Shown: positions 7,820-15,717 of the stretch, one piece after another
Position numbering within the stretch: the first letter of the stretch is position 1
Layout: every line of letters starts with the position of its first letter
Assembly: GCA_023381515.1 (NCBI GenBank)
Contig: JAMCQI010000041.1
Location: forward strand, 129,261-193,260
Source: Chloroflexota bacterium
GTDB taxonomy: Bacteria; Chloroflexota; Anaerolineae; UBA4142
Length of the DNA stretch: 64,000 nucleotides
Direction of reading: 5' to 3'
The notes under the pieces: generated by a model
Databases searched by the model: none
Told to the model about the DNA's origin: nothing
Seen by the model: the letters and a program-made list of their open reading frames with translations, nothing else
Program-made: the position numbers and the translations under genes

Positions 7820-8650
7820 ATGTCTTTCTTCACAGTACTCCTTGTCTCCATTGTTGCCGGTTTTGTTGGTGCCATGGGAGGAATGGGCGGCGGGGTTGTT
7901 CTGATTCCCGCGCTCACATTGATCGGCGTTGACATCAAGCAGGCGATCGCTATCAGCATCGTCTCGGCGATTGCCACCTCTTCAGGCTCCGCCTCGGCGT
8001 ATGTCAAGGACCGCATCACGAATCTCAAAGTGGGCATGTTCCTGGAGATGTTCACGATTGTCGGCGCGCTCGTGGGAGCGGCGATCACCTTGATCGCCCC
8101 GCGCCAACCGCTCTTTATCGTGTTCGGCCTTGTGCTCCTATTGACCTGGTACGCCCTGTTCCGGCAGCGGAACGAACAATGGCGGCCGGTTGCTCACCAG
8201 GACAAGCTTTCGCACTGGTTGGAGTTGGAAGGGAGCTACTACGACCAAGCGGCCGACGAAACGCTTGACTATCGCGGCGCCCGCGCGTATTTTGGCGGGC
8301 CGATGATGTTCGGAGCCGGAGTGATTGCAGGACTATTGGGCATTGGCGCCGGCGCTTTGAAAGTGCTGATCCACGATCTCGTCATGGGGCTGCCTCCGAA
8401 GGTGTCGACGACCACGAGCAATTTGATCATCGGCGTCACGACGTTGGCGGGCACGAGCGTTTATCTTGCCGCCGGATATGTCAACCCGGGGTTGACCGCC
8501 CCGGTGATCGTCGGCGTGGTCGGGGGTGCCTTCCTCGGCACCAGGCTGCTGGTGCATCTCACGAATGCGCGCGTGCGGGTATTCTTTCTTGTCGTACTGC
8601 TCATTCTGGGAGTGGAGATGATTCTGCGCGGGATCGGAGGTGCTGGGTGA
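7820..8650 (+). CDS. TSUP-family transporter (TauE/SafE type)
   Basis: 276 residues with about eight membrane helices, preceded by AAAGGAGG. The family's duplicated repeat is visible: an N-terminal half opening with GFVGAMGGMGGGVVLIPAL and a second half with GVIAGLLGIGAGALKV and TTSNLIIGVTT. TSUP proteins export sulfite, sulfoacetate or related organosulfur anions across the inner membrane. The ORF stop overlaps the ATG of the DUF1634 gene, a pairing common in bacteria and archaea. With a SoxB-like fragment and a TsdA-like cytochrome nearby, a sulfur-anion role is plausible but not proven. Confidence 0.85.
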   Translation: MSFFTVLLVSIVAGFVGAMGGMGGGVVLIPALTLIGVDIKQAIAISIVSAIATSSGSASAYVKDRITNLKVGMFLEMFTIVGALVGAAITLIAPRQPLFIVFGLVLLLTWYALFRQRNEQWRPVAHQDKLSHWLELEGSYYDQAADETLDYRGARAYFGGPMMFGAGVIAGLLGIGAGALKVLIHDLVMGLPPKVSTTTSNLIIGVTTLAGTSVYLAAGYVNPGLTAPVIVGVVGGAFLGTRLLVHLTNARVRVFFLVVLLILGVEMILRGIGGAG

Positions 8651-9081
8651 TGGTGACGGAGCGGGTCCAAGTGGCAAAGGATGAAGCAGAGGTGCGCGCG
8701 ATTCGACGTGTCCAGTCGGGCGAGTCCGACATGGAAATCCTGATCGGATATATTCTGCAGGTTGGCGTCCTGCTGAGTGTCGCTTTCATCCTTTTGGGGA
8801 TCGCGTGGCGATGGTTGGCTACCGGCGCCTTCACGCTCGAATACTCGATCACGGGAATGAACTTTTTTGAATTTGTGTTGGAGGATTTGCGGCAGGTCGC
8901 TCTCGGCGCGTTCCGGCCGCGTCTCTGGGTCAATCTGGGAATTGCGACTTTGATGCTGACGCCGTACGTGCGGGTTCTGGCTTCGATGATCTTTTTTGCC
9001 GTGGTGGAGCGAAATTGGAAATACACGCTCTTTACCGCGTTCGTGTTCACGGTGCTGACGTACAGTCTCTTTTTGCGGTAG
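8650..9081 (+). CDS. DUF1634 membrane protein, partner of the TSUP transporter
   Basis: 143 residues; ATG 8650 overlaps the stop of the preceding gene (TGATG). A cytoplasmic N-terminal stretch is followed by three hydrophobic helices (about 30-55, 90-115 and 122-142). RPRLWVNLGIATLMLTPYVRV is the DUF1634 hallmark region. These proteins occur next to TauE/SafE genes and are thought to be transporter accessory subunits; no reaction is known. Confidence 0.8.
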   Translation: MVTERVQVAKDEAEVRAIRRVQSGESDMEILIGYILQVGVLLSVAFILLGIAWRWLATGAFTLEYSITGMNFFEFVLEDLRQVALGAFRPRLWVNLGIATLMLTPYVRVLASMIFFAVVERNWKYTLFTAFVFTVLTYSLFLR

Positions 9082-9180
9082 AAGAACCCTGTAACCTTGC
9101 GATTCGTTAAACACCGAGATGAAATCGAACACCTGACCGGCGCATCTCCCATCGTCGTCAAGTGAGAAACGAAGAAAAAA

Positions 9181-10224
9181 ATGCTGAAAACACTAGAGCG
9201 ATTCGCCGTTGCCCTTCCGATTTTCCTTGCTGCCACCGTGGCGCTTGCCGCCTGCGGGGGAACGCCGGCGCCGACGGTTGCCCCGACAAGGGCGCCGACG
9301 ACCGCGCCCACCGGAGGACCGACCACAGCACCCACTGCGGTGCCCACGCCGGCGCCGACCAGCGCGCCGACGCCTACGCCGACGGAGGTAATGGTGCTTC
9401 AGGTCTCGCAGAATCCGAAATTGGGGACTCTCCTCACCAACGCCCGAGGGATGACGCTTTATGTCTACGGTAAAGATAAGCCGGACACTAGCAACTGCAC
9501 CGGCGATTGCGTCAAGAACTGGCTCCCGTTGACGGTGCCCACGGGCGTCACCCCGACGGCCGGCAAAGGAATCGTAGGCAACATCGGGCTGATTGCAGGC
9601 GGTAATGGCGCCGACCAAGTTACCTACAACGATATGCCGCTGTACGTTTATGCCGGCGACGCGAAGCCGGGAGAGACGAATGGCAATGGACAGTTGGGGT
9701 TGTGGTCAGTTGTCGTCATGCCGCCGGCGACGAGCGTGACGCCCCCGCCTGCGACGAGTGCAACAGATTGGACGACGCATGGTTACTCCAAGACCCTCGC
9801 GACCCAGGCTATTACCCCCGGCACCGCGATGACGATCAAGTCAGGCCCGTACACAATTTTTGTGCCTCCCGATGCGTTCACCGCGCCGGTAGAATTCGAT
9901 GTGCTGTCCGGAGACCCGGCGACGTTCCAGGCGCAGGCTCCTCAGGGACAAACGCCCGTCCTCGCGTTCGCGTTTAACGTGCGGGATGCGAAGACCAAGG
10001 CGCTAATCGCCCAGTTCAACAAGCCGGTGATGCTCACGGCGAGCGACGGCAAGATTGCGGGAGATAGCGGGTATTACAACGTGGATGCAAGTGGGGGCTA
10101 CATTCTCAATCTCACGGGTATTCAGGTGCAGGCAGGAGAACTGACTCACCCAATTGCCGGAGCGAGTGTGGGCTGGGTCATCACTGCGCCGACTGCGTCG
10201 GCGCCGGGTTCTGCGGGGAAATAG
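9181..10224 (+). CDS. Secreted lipoprotein with lipoprotein_15-type repeats
   Basis: 347 residues. Lipobox LAAC (Cys25) then a long Pro/Thr/Ala-rich linker (about 30-67). Residues about 75-170 contain the secreted-repeat pattern: GMTLYVYGKDKPDTSNCTGDC with KNWLPL, then MPLYVYAGDAKPGETNGNG with LWSVV, as in COG4315-type lipoproteins. The two cysteines in NCTGDC probably form a disulfide. The C-terminal half (about 185-330) is a separate beta-rich domain I cannot name. Function unknown; such proteins sit on the outer face of the membrane. No clear ribosome site, so the start is set by the signal peptide. Confidence 0.7.
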   Translation: MLKTLERFAVALPIFLAATVALAACGGTPAPTVAPTRAPTTAPTGGPTTAPTAVPTPAPTSAPTPTPTEVMVLQVSQNPKLGTLLTNARGMTLYVYGKDKPDTSNCTGDCVKNWLPLTVPTGVTPTAGKGIVGNIGLIAGGNGADQVTYNDMPLYVYAGDAKPGETNGNGQLGLWSVVVMPPATSVTPPPATSATDWTTHGYSKTLATQAITPGTAMTIKSGPYTIFVPPDAFTAPVEFDVLSGDPATFQAQAPQGQTPVLAFAFNVRDAKTKALIAQFNKPVMLTASDGKIAGDSGYYNVDASGGYILNLTGIQVQAGELTHPIAGASVGWVITAPTASAPGSAGK

Positions 10225-10241
10225 ATATCCGTGTCACGCCG

Positions 10242-10307
10242 ATAAGATAGGCTTTAGATTCCCATCGGTCTGGCATAAGGACAAGAGGGCCCGCCTAGGT
10301 ATAGAAT
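10242..10307 (+). promoter_or_regulatory. Promoter with 11-bp operator repeats, copy D
   Basis: Units ATAAGATAGGC (10242), TTTAGATTCCC (10253), ATCGGTCTGGC (10264) and ATAAGGACAAG (10275). ATAAGGAC ends exactly 19 bases before TAGAAT (10302-10307). Drives the S2P protease gene. Confidence 0.6.
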
Positions 10308-10342
10308 TAGTGCGAGGATATCTAAGGCGAAAGGGACATAAC

Positions 10343-11392
10343 ATGGACAGGCGGGCCATTCCATTAGGACGGATTTGGGGAGTCTCGATCCGTCTTGACT
10401 ACACTTGGTTTCTGGTTTTCGCTCTACTGACGTGGGCGCTCGCGACTGCCTACTTGCCATACGAGATTGCACTGCCGGCCGCTGCCTATTGGGTTATGGG
10501 CGCGAGCGCGGCAGTTTTGTTTTTTGCCAGTGTGCTGCTCCACGAACTGGGACATTCGATCGTGGCGATGCGGTTTAGGATCCCGGTACACCGAATCACC
10601 CTCTTTCTCTTTGGAGGGATCGCCGAGATCGGGATGGAACCGCCCAGCCCGGTCGCTGAGTTTCTTGTTGCCATCGCTGGCCCCATCGTAAGTTTCGCGC
10701 TGGCTGTGGCGTTTGCGGCGCTGGCTGTGGGGGCCGGCAGGGTGGCTCCGGTATTCGTCCTGGCACAATACCTGGCGCTCATCAACGGGTCGCTCGCCGT
10801 CTTTAACTTGATCCCTGGCTTTCCGCTCGACGGCGGGCGCATCTTGCGTGCTGCCGTTTGGTGGCTCACTGGGAATCAGAACCGTGCCACGGGGATCGCG
10901 GCTACCCTGGGGCGGGTGACAGGCTTTATATTTATTGGTTTCGGTCTCTGGCAAGCAGTGCACGGAGACCTTGGCGGTTTGTGGATCGCGCTCCTCGGTT
11001 GGTTCCTGCAAAGACTCGCGGCGCAACAGTTGCAACAGCAAGAAGTGCACCAGAAAGATCTGGCCGATATGTTGACGGGGCATGCGCTAGGCCAAGTCTC
11101 GGGGAGAGGTTTTGTCCGAGTGCCCGCGGAGATGACCCTTCAAGAACTGGTGGAGATGGAGTTGCCCAACGTTGCGGCGCGCGCTTTTCTGGTCGAGCGG
11201 AATGGGGTCGTGATTGGCCTACTGACTTGGCGGGACGTCAACGCTGTGCCGCGAAGTAACTGGCGACAGACCCCGCTGGCCGAGGCAATGACACCCATTA
11301 TCCAGGAGCAGGGCGCTTCCTTGGAAGCGAGGCCGGGAACGCCACTGGCTGTCCCCATTCCGATGGCGGCTGGCCGCGAACATCCTGCCTAG
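10343..11392 (+). CDS. Site-2-protease-type (M50) membrane metalloprotease with CBS-like tail
   Basis: 349 residues. Several membrane helices; zinc motif HELGH (67-71) and the second motif FNLIPGFPLDGGR (about 160) that supplies the third zinc ligand Asp. The architecture matches the SpoIVFB/Rip3-like M50B group, which cleaves substrates within the membrane. A soluble tail begins like a CBS pair (GFVRVPAEMTLQELVE ... FLVERNGVVIGLLTWRDV ... EAMTPI) but ends early, so the second CBS domain is incomplete. The ATG at 10343 fits the domain start. Its own promoter carries the shared 11-bp repeats. Substrate unknown; an anti-sigma or small membrane protein would be typical. Confidence 0.88.
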   Translation: MDRRAIPLGRIWGVSIRLDYTWFLVFALLTWALATAYLPYEIALPAAAYWVMGASAAVLFFASVLLHELGHSIVAMRFRIPVHRITLFLFGGIAEIGMEPPSPVAEFLVAIAGPIVSFALAVAFAALAVGAGRVAPVFVLAQYLALINGSLAVFNLIPGFPLDGGRILRAAVWWLTGNQNRATGIAATLGRVTGFIFIGFGLWQAVHGDLGGLWIALLGWFLQRLAAQQLQQQEVHQKDLADMLTGHALGQVSGRGFVRVPAEMTLQELVEMELPNVAARAFLVERNGVVIGLLTWRDVNAVPRSNWRQTPLAEAMTPIIQEQGASLEARPGTPLAVPIPMAAGREHPA

Positions 11393-11407
11393 GCAGAGAC
11401 CAGCGCC

Positions 11408-11767
11408 ATGGCGATTCGGAGTCTTTTTAGGAAGCAGGGACAGCCCGCAATGGACCGGACACTGTTATGCTCAGTTCGTGAGGCAAGGGGATTCTGTAAA
11501 CTTTGGACACCGCGATACAGCCTGGGCCAGGCGAGCCCGCAGCAATGGACGGAGGAAGAGCTCCGGCAGGCCCTCGCGCGTCTGAGCGACGACGAACGAG
11601 AGGTGGTCGTGCTCAAGTTCCAGGAGGGTTATAGCACCCAAGCGGTCGCAGACATCATGGAGCAATCGCCAAAAGCGGTCCGCATGTTGCAGCATCGCGC
11701 TCTCGTTCGCATGCGCGAAATCCTCCATGCGAGTTCTACTTACAACATCTCGAGTGGTGTACCATGA
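11408..11767 (+). pseudogene. Sigma-factor region-4 fragment coupled to a permease gene
   Basis: 119 codons. The C-terminal 60 residues match sigma-70 region 4 (RLSDDEREVVVLKFQEGYSTQAVADIM, then SPKAVRMLQHRALVRMREIL), close to the same region of the ECF sigma at 37766. The first 50 residues show no region 2, so promoter -10 recognition is missing. The stop overlaps the ATG of the MacB-like gene (ATGA at 11764-11767), which suggests it is still translated. It is either the remnant of an ECF sigma gene or a stand-alone region-4/HTH protein. Confidence 0.6.
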
Positions 11768-13005
11768 ATATATTTGAAAATATGCGCATCGCGCTCGGCA
11801 GTTTGAGCGCGAACAAATTGCGTTCAGGATTGACGATGTTGGGCATCATCATCGGCGTGATGTCGGTGATTGCGATGCTTTCAATCGGCGAAGGCGCTCA
11901 AGCGGCGATCACGGCGCAAATCAATGCGATCGGCACCAACTTGCTCTTTATTCGCCCTGGAGCCGTCCAGCAAGGAGGTGTCGCAAGTGCGGCGGGGTCG
12001 GCGGCGACACTGACGCTGCAGGATGCTCAGGCGATGAACAATCTGCAGGGCGTTGCGGGCGTCAGTCCTGAGACTGATACCTTCGGACAGGTTGTGTACC
12101 TGGGGAACAACGCCGACGCGCGGATTCTGGGAGTGACCTCAAACTATCTCGACGTGATGAACGGAGCGGTCGCCGACGGCAGTTTCATCTCCGACGCCCA
12201 GGTTACAGCCGAAGAACCGGTCGCCGTGCTCGGAAGCCAAATCGCTCAGGAATTGTTCAACGGCGCCGAGCCGGTGGGACAAATCATCCGTATCAAAAAC
12301 CAGCCCTTCCGCGTGATCGGCGTGATGCAGTCCCAGGGGGGCACCGGGTTTCTCAACCAGGATACACAAATCTTTGTGCCCATCACGGCGGCGAACACCC
12401 GGCTGGCGCGGGGCGGGAACTTTCGCGGCGCAGACCTGGTCTCGAATATCACGGTCCAGATGACAAGCGCCTCTCAGCAAAACCTAGTTACGTCTGAGAT
12501 CACCGATGTCCTCGACCAGCGGCATCACATTCAGGTTCAAGGACAGAGCGATTTCACGATCCAGAGCCAGCAGGATATCTTGAATGCCGCGTCCCAGGTG
12601 ACGGGCATTCTCACGATTTTCCTGGGCGGCGTGGCCGCGATTTCGCTCATCGTCGGCGGGATTGGGATCATGAATATCATGCTCGTCTCGGTGACAGAGC
12701 GCACGCATGAAATAGGCATTCGCAAAGCGGTGGGGGCGCATCAGCGCGACATCCTCGGCCAGTTCCTGACGGAAGCGACGATCCTCAGCGTCTCTGGGGG
12801 CGTCATTGGCATTCTGTTCGGCATGGTGATCGCGCATGTGATCTCCGGCATCCAGGTAGGCAGTTCCACCTTGACCACGGTGGTCGCGCCCAGTTCGGTG
12901 GTGTTGGCGGTGCTCTTTTCAGTCGGCGTAGGATTGTTTTTCGGAATTTACCCTGCGAACCGTGCAGCGACGCTGAATCCCATCGACGCGCTGCGGTACG
13001 AGTAG
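11764..13005 (+). CDS. MacB/FtsX-type ABC transporter permease
   Basis: 413 residues. One N-terminal membrane helix (about 20-42, GLTMLGIIIGVMSVIAML) followed by a MacB-PCD extracytoplasmic domain and three C-terminal helices (about 280-305, 335-360 and 370-395) with the conserved segment ERTHEIGIRKAVGA. This type VII ABC family does mechanotransmission, export of lipoproteins or peptides, and macrolide efflux. No ATPase gene of the LolD/MacB class is next to it; the only HlyD-type adaptor in the window is 6.7 kb away at 19752. The partner must be encoded elsewhere. Confidence 0.88.
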   Translation: MNIFENMRIALGSLSANKLRSGLTMLGIIIGVMSVIAMLSIGEGAQAAITAQINAIGTNLLFIRPGAVQQGGVASAAGSAATLTLQDAQAMNNLQGVAGVSPETDTFGQVVYLGNNADARILGVTSNYLDVMNGAVADGSFISDAQVTAEEPVAVLGSQIAQELFNGAEPVGQIIRIKNQPFRVIGVMQSQGGTGFLNQDTQIFVPITAANTRLARGGNFRGADLVSNITVQMTSASQQNLVTSEITDVLDQRHHIQVQGQSDFTIQSQQDILNAASQVTGILTIFLGGVAAISLIVGGIGIMNIMLVSVTERTHEIGIRKAVGAHQRDILGQFLTEATILSVSGGVIGILFGMVIAHVISGIQVGSSTLTTVVAPSSVVLAVLFSVGVGLFFGIYPANRAATLNPIDALRYE

Positions 13006-13202
13006 CCACAGCTACGGCTTGCTTGTAGTACAAGGGGGTGATGGTCGCCCTGCACTGCCGAGGATTGGTTGACCGCCCGCAGAGGATTCCTGGCCTGGCG
13101 AGCCGAAACGAATCGTCCAACCCATCGGGCTGGACTCGATCTTTGGATCGTCACGCGGGTAAACGGAAAAGAGCCAAATGCTCTGAAGATGGAGAAGAAT
13201 AC

Positions 13203-14561
13203 ATGAAGGCCAAAACCTTCCTCGCGCTTGGAGCCGTTGCCGCGCTGACGTTGATCGTGACGGCATGTGCTCCAACCGCCACGCCCGCGGCGACCTCGGG
13301 CTCGACGGCCGCGACCGCACCAACCACGGCGGCCTCGGGACCTACTGCGGCGGGGGCACCGACCGCCGCGTCCAGCGCGGCTTTCACTTGCACGGATAAG
13401 ATTGGGTGCATCACGATCGCTCCCAACGATCCGGTCCACATTGCCTATATGCTCGTCACCTCGGGCGACAATGCCGTCTTGGGGACGGACAGCAAGTACG
13501 GGGCTCAGATCGCCGTGGACGATCACGGCGGCAAAGTCCTGGGCCACACGATCCAGTTCGACGGCCAGGACGAGGGTTGCAGCGCCGACGGGGGCCAGAA
13601 TGCCGCCACCCGCATCGCCGCGGACAAGACGGTGGTCGCCGTGATCGGGACCAGTTGTTCGAGCGCCGCGGTACCCGCCATCCCCATCATTTCTGCTGCC
13701 GGCTTGACGATGATCTCACCGTCGGCGACGGCAGTGGTGTTGACGGATCCGGCGAAACACGATCCGGCTTTTCTCCGCACGGCCCACAATGACAGCGTGC
13801 AGGGCAAGGTCGCCGCGCAGTTCGTCTATACGCAGCTGAAACTCACCCGCGCCGCGACTATACACGACGGGAGCCCGTACGCAGAGGGCCTGCAGCAAGT
13901 CTTTGCGAATACCTTCAAGCAGATGGGCGGCACGATCACCGACCAGGAAGCCATCAACGTCGGCGATCGAGATATGAGGCCGGTGTTGACCAAAATCGCG
14001 GCCACCCATCCCCAGATCATCTACTTTCCGATCTTTATCCCGGAAGGCGGCGCCATCGTCGCGCAGGCCCGCAGTGTACCCGGCCTGGAGAATACCGTCC
14101 TGATGAGCGCCGACGGCACGTTCGCGCCGGCCTTTCTCAAAGCCGCTGGTCCGAACTCGGTCGGGATGTTCTGGTCGAGCCCGAACTATTCGGCTTACAC
14201 CAGCGCCTATCCCGCCTTCCTCGCCAAGTACGAAAAGAAATACAACGTCAAAGAGCCGCTTTCCACGTTCCATGCCCAGGCCTATGACGCCATGAACATG
14301 ATTCTCGCCGCTATCGAAAAAGTGGCGGTCAAGGAGCCGGATGGGACGCTGCACATCGGCCGGCAGGCGCTGCGCGATGCGCTGTATGCCACGAAGAATT
14401 TCCAGGGGCTGACCGGTACTTTGACCTGCAACCAGTACGGCGACTGTGCCGACCCGCATATCGCGGTCTATCAGGAGACGTCTGCGCTCTATAGCAAGGG
14501 CCAGACCCCCTCTCAGCCGGCATGGGCGCCCGGAGGACCCAACTATCAAGCTCCGAAATAA
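13203..14561 (+). CDS. Branched-chain amino-acid-type ABC substrate-binding lipoprotein (LivK-like)
   Basis: 452 residues. Lipobox TAC (Cys near 21) in TACAPTATPAATS, Thr/Ala linker, then a type-I periplasmic binding fold: VHIAYMLVTSGDNAVLG at the start, QFDGQDEGCSADGGQNAATRI, VVAVIGTSCSSAAVPAIPI and the C-terminal lobe with FHAQAYDAMNMILAAIEK. It captures amino acids or related small molecules outside the cell for the permeases encoded downstream. The start at 13203 follows GGAGAAG. A hairpin separates it from the permease genes. Confidence 0.88.
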   Translation: MKAKTFLALGAVAALTLIVTACAPTATPAATSGSTAATAPTTAASGPTAAGAPTAASSAAFTCTDKIGCITIAPNDPVHIAYMLVTSGDNAVLGTDSKYGAQIAVDDHGGKVLGHTIQFDGQDEGCSADGGQNAATRIAADKTVVAVIGTSCSSAAVPAIPIISAAGLTMISPSATAVVLTDPAKHDPAFLRTAHNDSVQGKVAAQFVYTQLKLTRAATIHDGSPYAEGLQQVFANTFKQMGGTITDQEAINVGDRDMRPVLTKIAATHPQIIYFPIFIPEGGAIVAQARSVPGLENTVLMSADGTFAPAFLKAAGPNSVGMFWSSPNYSAYTSAYPAFLAKYEKKYNVKEPLSTFHAQAYDAMNMILAAIEKVAVKEPDGTLHIGRQALRDALYATKNFQGLTGTLTCNQYGDCADPHIAVYQETSALYSKGQTPSQPAWAPGGPNYQAPK

Positions 14562-14581
14562 CTGACGAACTGGATCTTTGT

Positions 14582-14610
14582 TGAGCCGGGCCGCGCTTTG
14601 GTCCGGCTCA
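14582..14610. terminator. Intercistronic hairpin between binding protein and LivH
   Basis: TGAGCCGG (14582-14589) and CCGGCTCA (14603-14610) with a 13-base loop, no T run. This position commonly gives more binding protein than permease by stabilising the upstream transcript or partly stopping transcription. Confidence 0.5.
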
Positions 14611-14640
14611 CCACACTGTCTTTGAAGGGAGCGTCTTGGT

Positions 14641-15705
14641 ATGCTTGCGCGGTCATTAAAGCGGATCACGGCCACGGATATTGCCATGTTTGTCATTGGC
14701 GGCGCGATCGGCCTGATGGTTATCGTCGGTTCAATTCTGGAGATTTTCGTCCGGCACACTTATACGGGCCAGCAATGGTTTGACCTTTTTGTGTCTGGAA
14801 TCGCGATGGGCAGCGTTTATTCCCTCTTTGCGCTTGGATACACGATGGTTTATGGGATTCTCCGTCTGATTAATTTCGCACACAGTGAAGTGTTTATGAG
14901 CGGTCCTTTTACCGCTTACTTTCTCGCCATCTACCTCGCCGAGTCCGGATTCCTGAACGCCAATCCCGTCCTGAGTCTCGTGGCGATCTTTGCACTGGCG
15001 ATGGCCGTCTCCACCTTGGTCGCAGTGATCGTCGAGCGGGTGGCGTACAGACCTTTGCGGAACGCCCCACGCCTCGTTCCACTGATCACAGCGATCGGCG
15101 CGTCTTTTTTTCTCCAGTACTATTTTCGCGGACTGTTTGGCGTCGACATCAAGGTGTATCCGACAGTCACCGCCTTGACCCCCTACCTGGACTTTGGCGG
15201 TTATCGGATCCAGTATGTCCAGCTGTTGATCATCGTCGCGGCGGCGCTGATGATGGTCAGCCTCAACCTCTTTGTCCAGCGTTCACAGATAGGCAAGGCC
15301 ATGCGGGCAGTCTCGGAAGACAAGGAAACTGCCGCGTTGATGGGCATTGACGTCGACCGCATCATAACGATCACTTTTGCCATCGGCGGCGCTCTCGCGG
15401 GCGCGGCCGGCGTTCTCTATGTTCTCATGTTTCCCGAAGTCTATTACCTCATGGGATTCATCCCCGGCATCAAGGCGTTCACCGCGGCGGTGCTGGGAGG
15501 GATTGGAAATATCCCGGGGGCCATGCTCGGCGGCCTGTTCCTCGGCATCATCGAAGCCGTGGGGCCCAGTCTCTTCCTCGACGGCCTGGGCATTCCTGCG
15601 CCCTATCAGCTCAAAGACGCCATTGCGTTCACGCTCCTCGTCTTTGTGCTCATTTTCCGGCCGTCCGGCATTTTGGGCGAGCACGTCGGCGAGAAAAAGG
15701 CGTGA
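14641..15705 (+). CDS. livH: Branched-chain amino-acid ABC permease, LivH type
   Basis: 354 residues, about eight helices. Family motifs: SGIAMGSVYSLFALGYTMVYGILRLINFAH near the N-terminus, GKAMRAVSEDKETAALMGIDVDR, which is the ATPase-coupling EAA-like loop, and AVLGGIGNIPGAMLGG. It forms the membrane channel with LivM. It starts 79 bases after the binding protein and is followed by LivM after 12 bases. Confidence 0.9.
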   Translation: MLARSLKRITATDIAMFVIGGAIGLMVIVGSILEIFVRHTYTGQQWFDLFVSGIAMGSVYSLFALGYTMVYGILRLINFAHSEVFMSGPFTAYFLAIYLAESGFLNANPVLSLVAIFALAMAVSTLVAVIVERVAYRPLRNAPRLVPLITAIGASFFLQYYFRGLFGVDIKVYPTVTALTPYLDFGGYRIQYVQLLIIVAAALMMVSLNLFVQRSQIGKAMRAVSEDKETAALMGIDVDRIITITFAIGGALAGAAGVLYVLMFPEVYYLMGFIPGIKAFTAAVLGGIGNIPGAMLGGLFLGIIEAVGPSLFLDGLGIPAPYQLKDAIAFTLLVFVLIFRPSGILGEHVGEKKA

Positions 15706-15717
15706 GGACGAAGGTCT

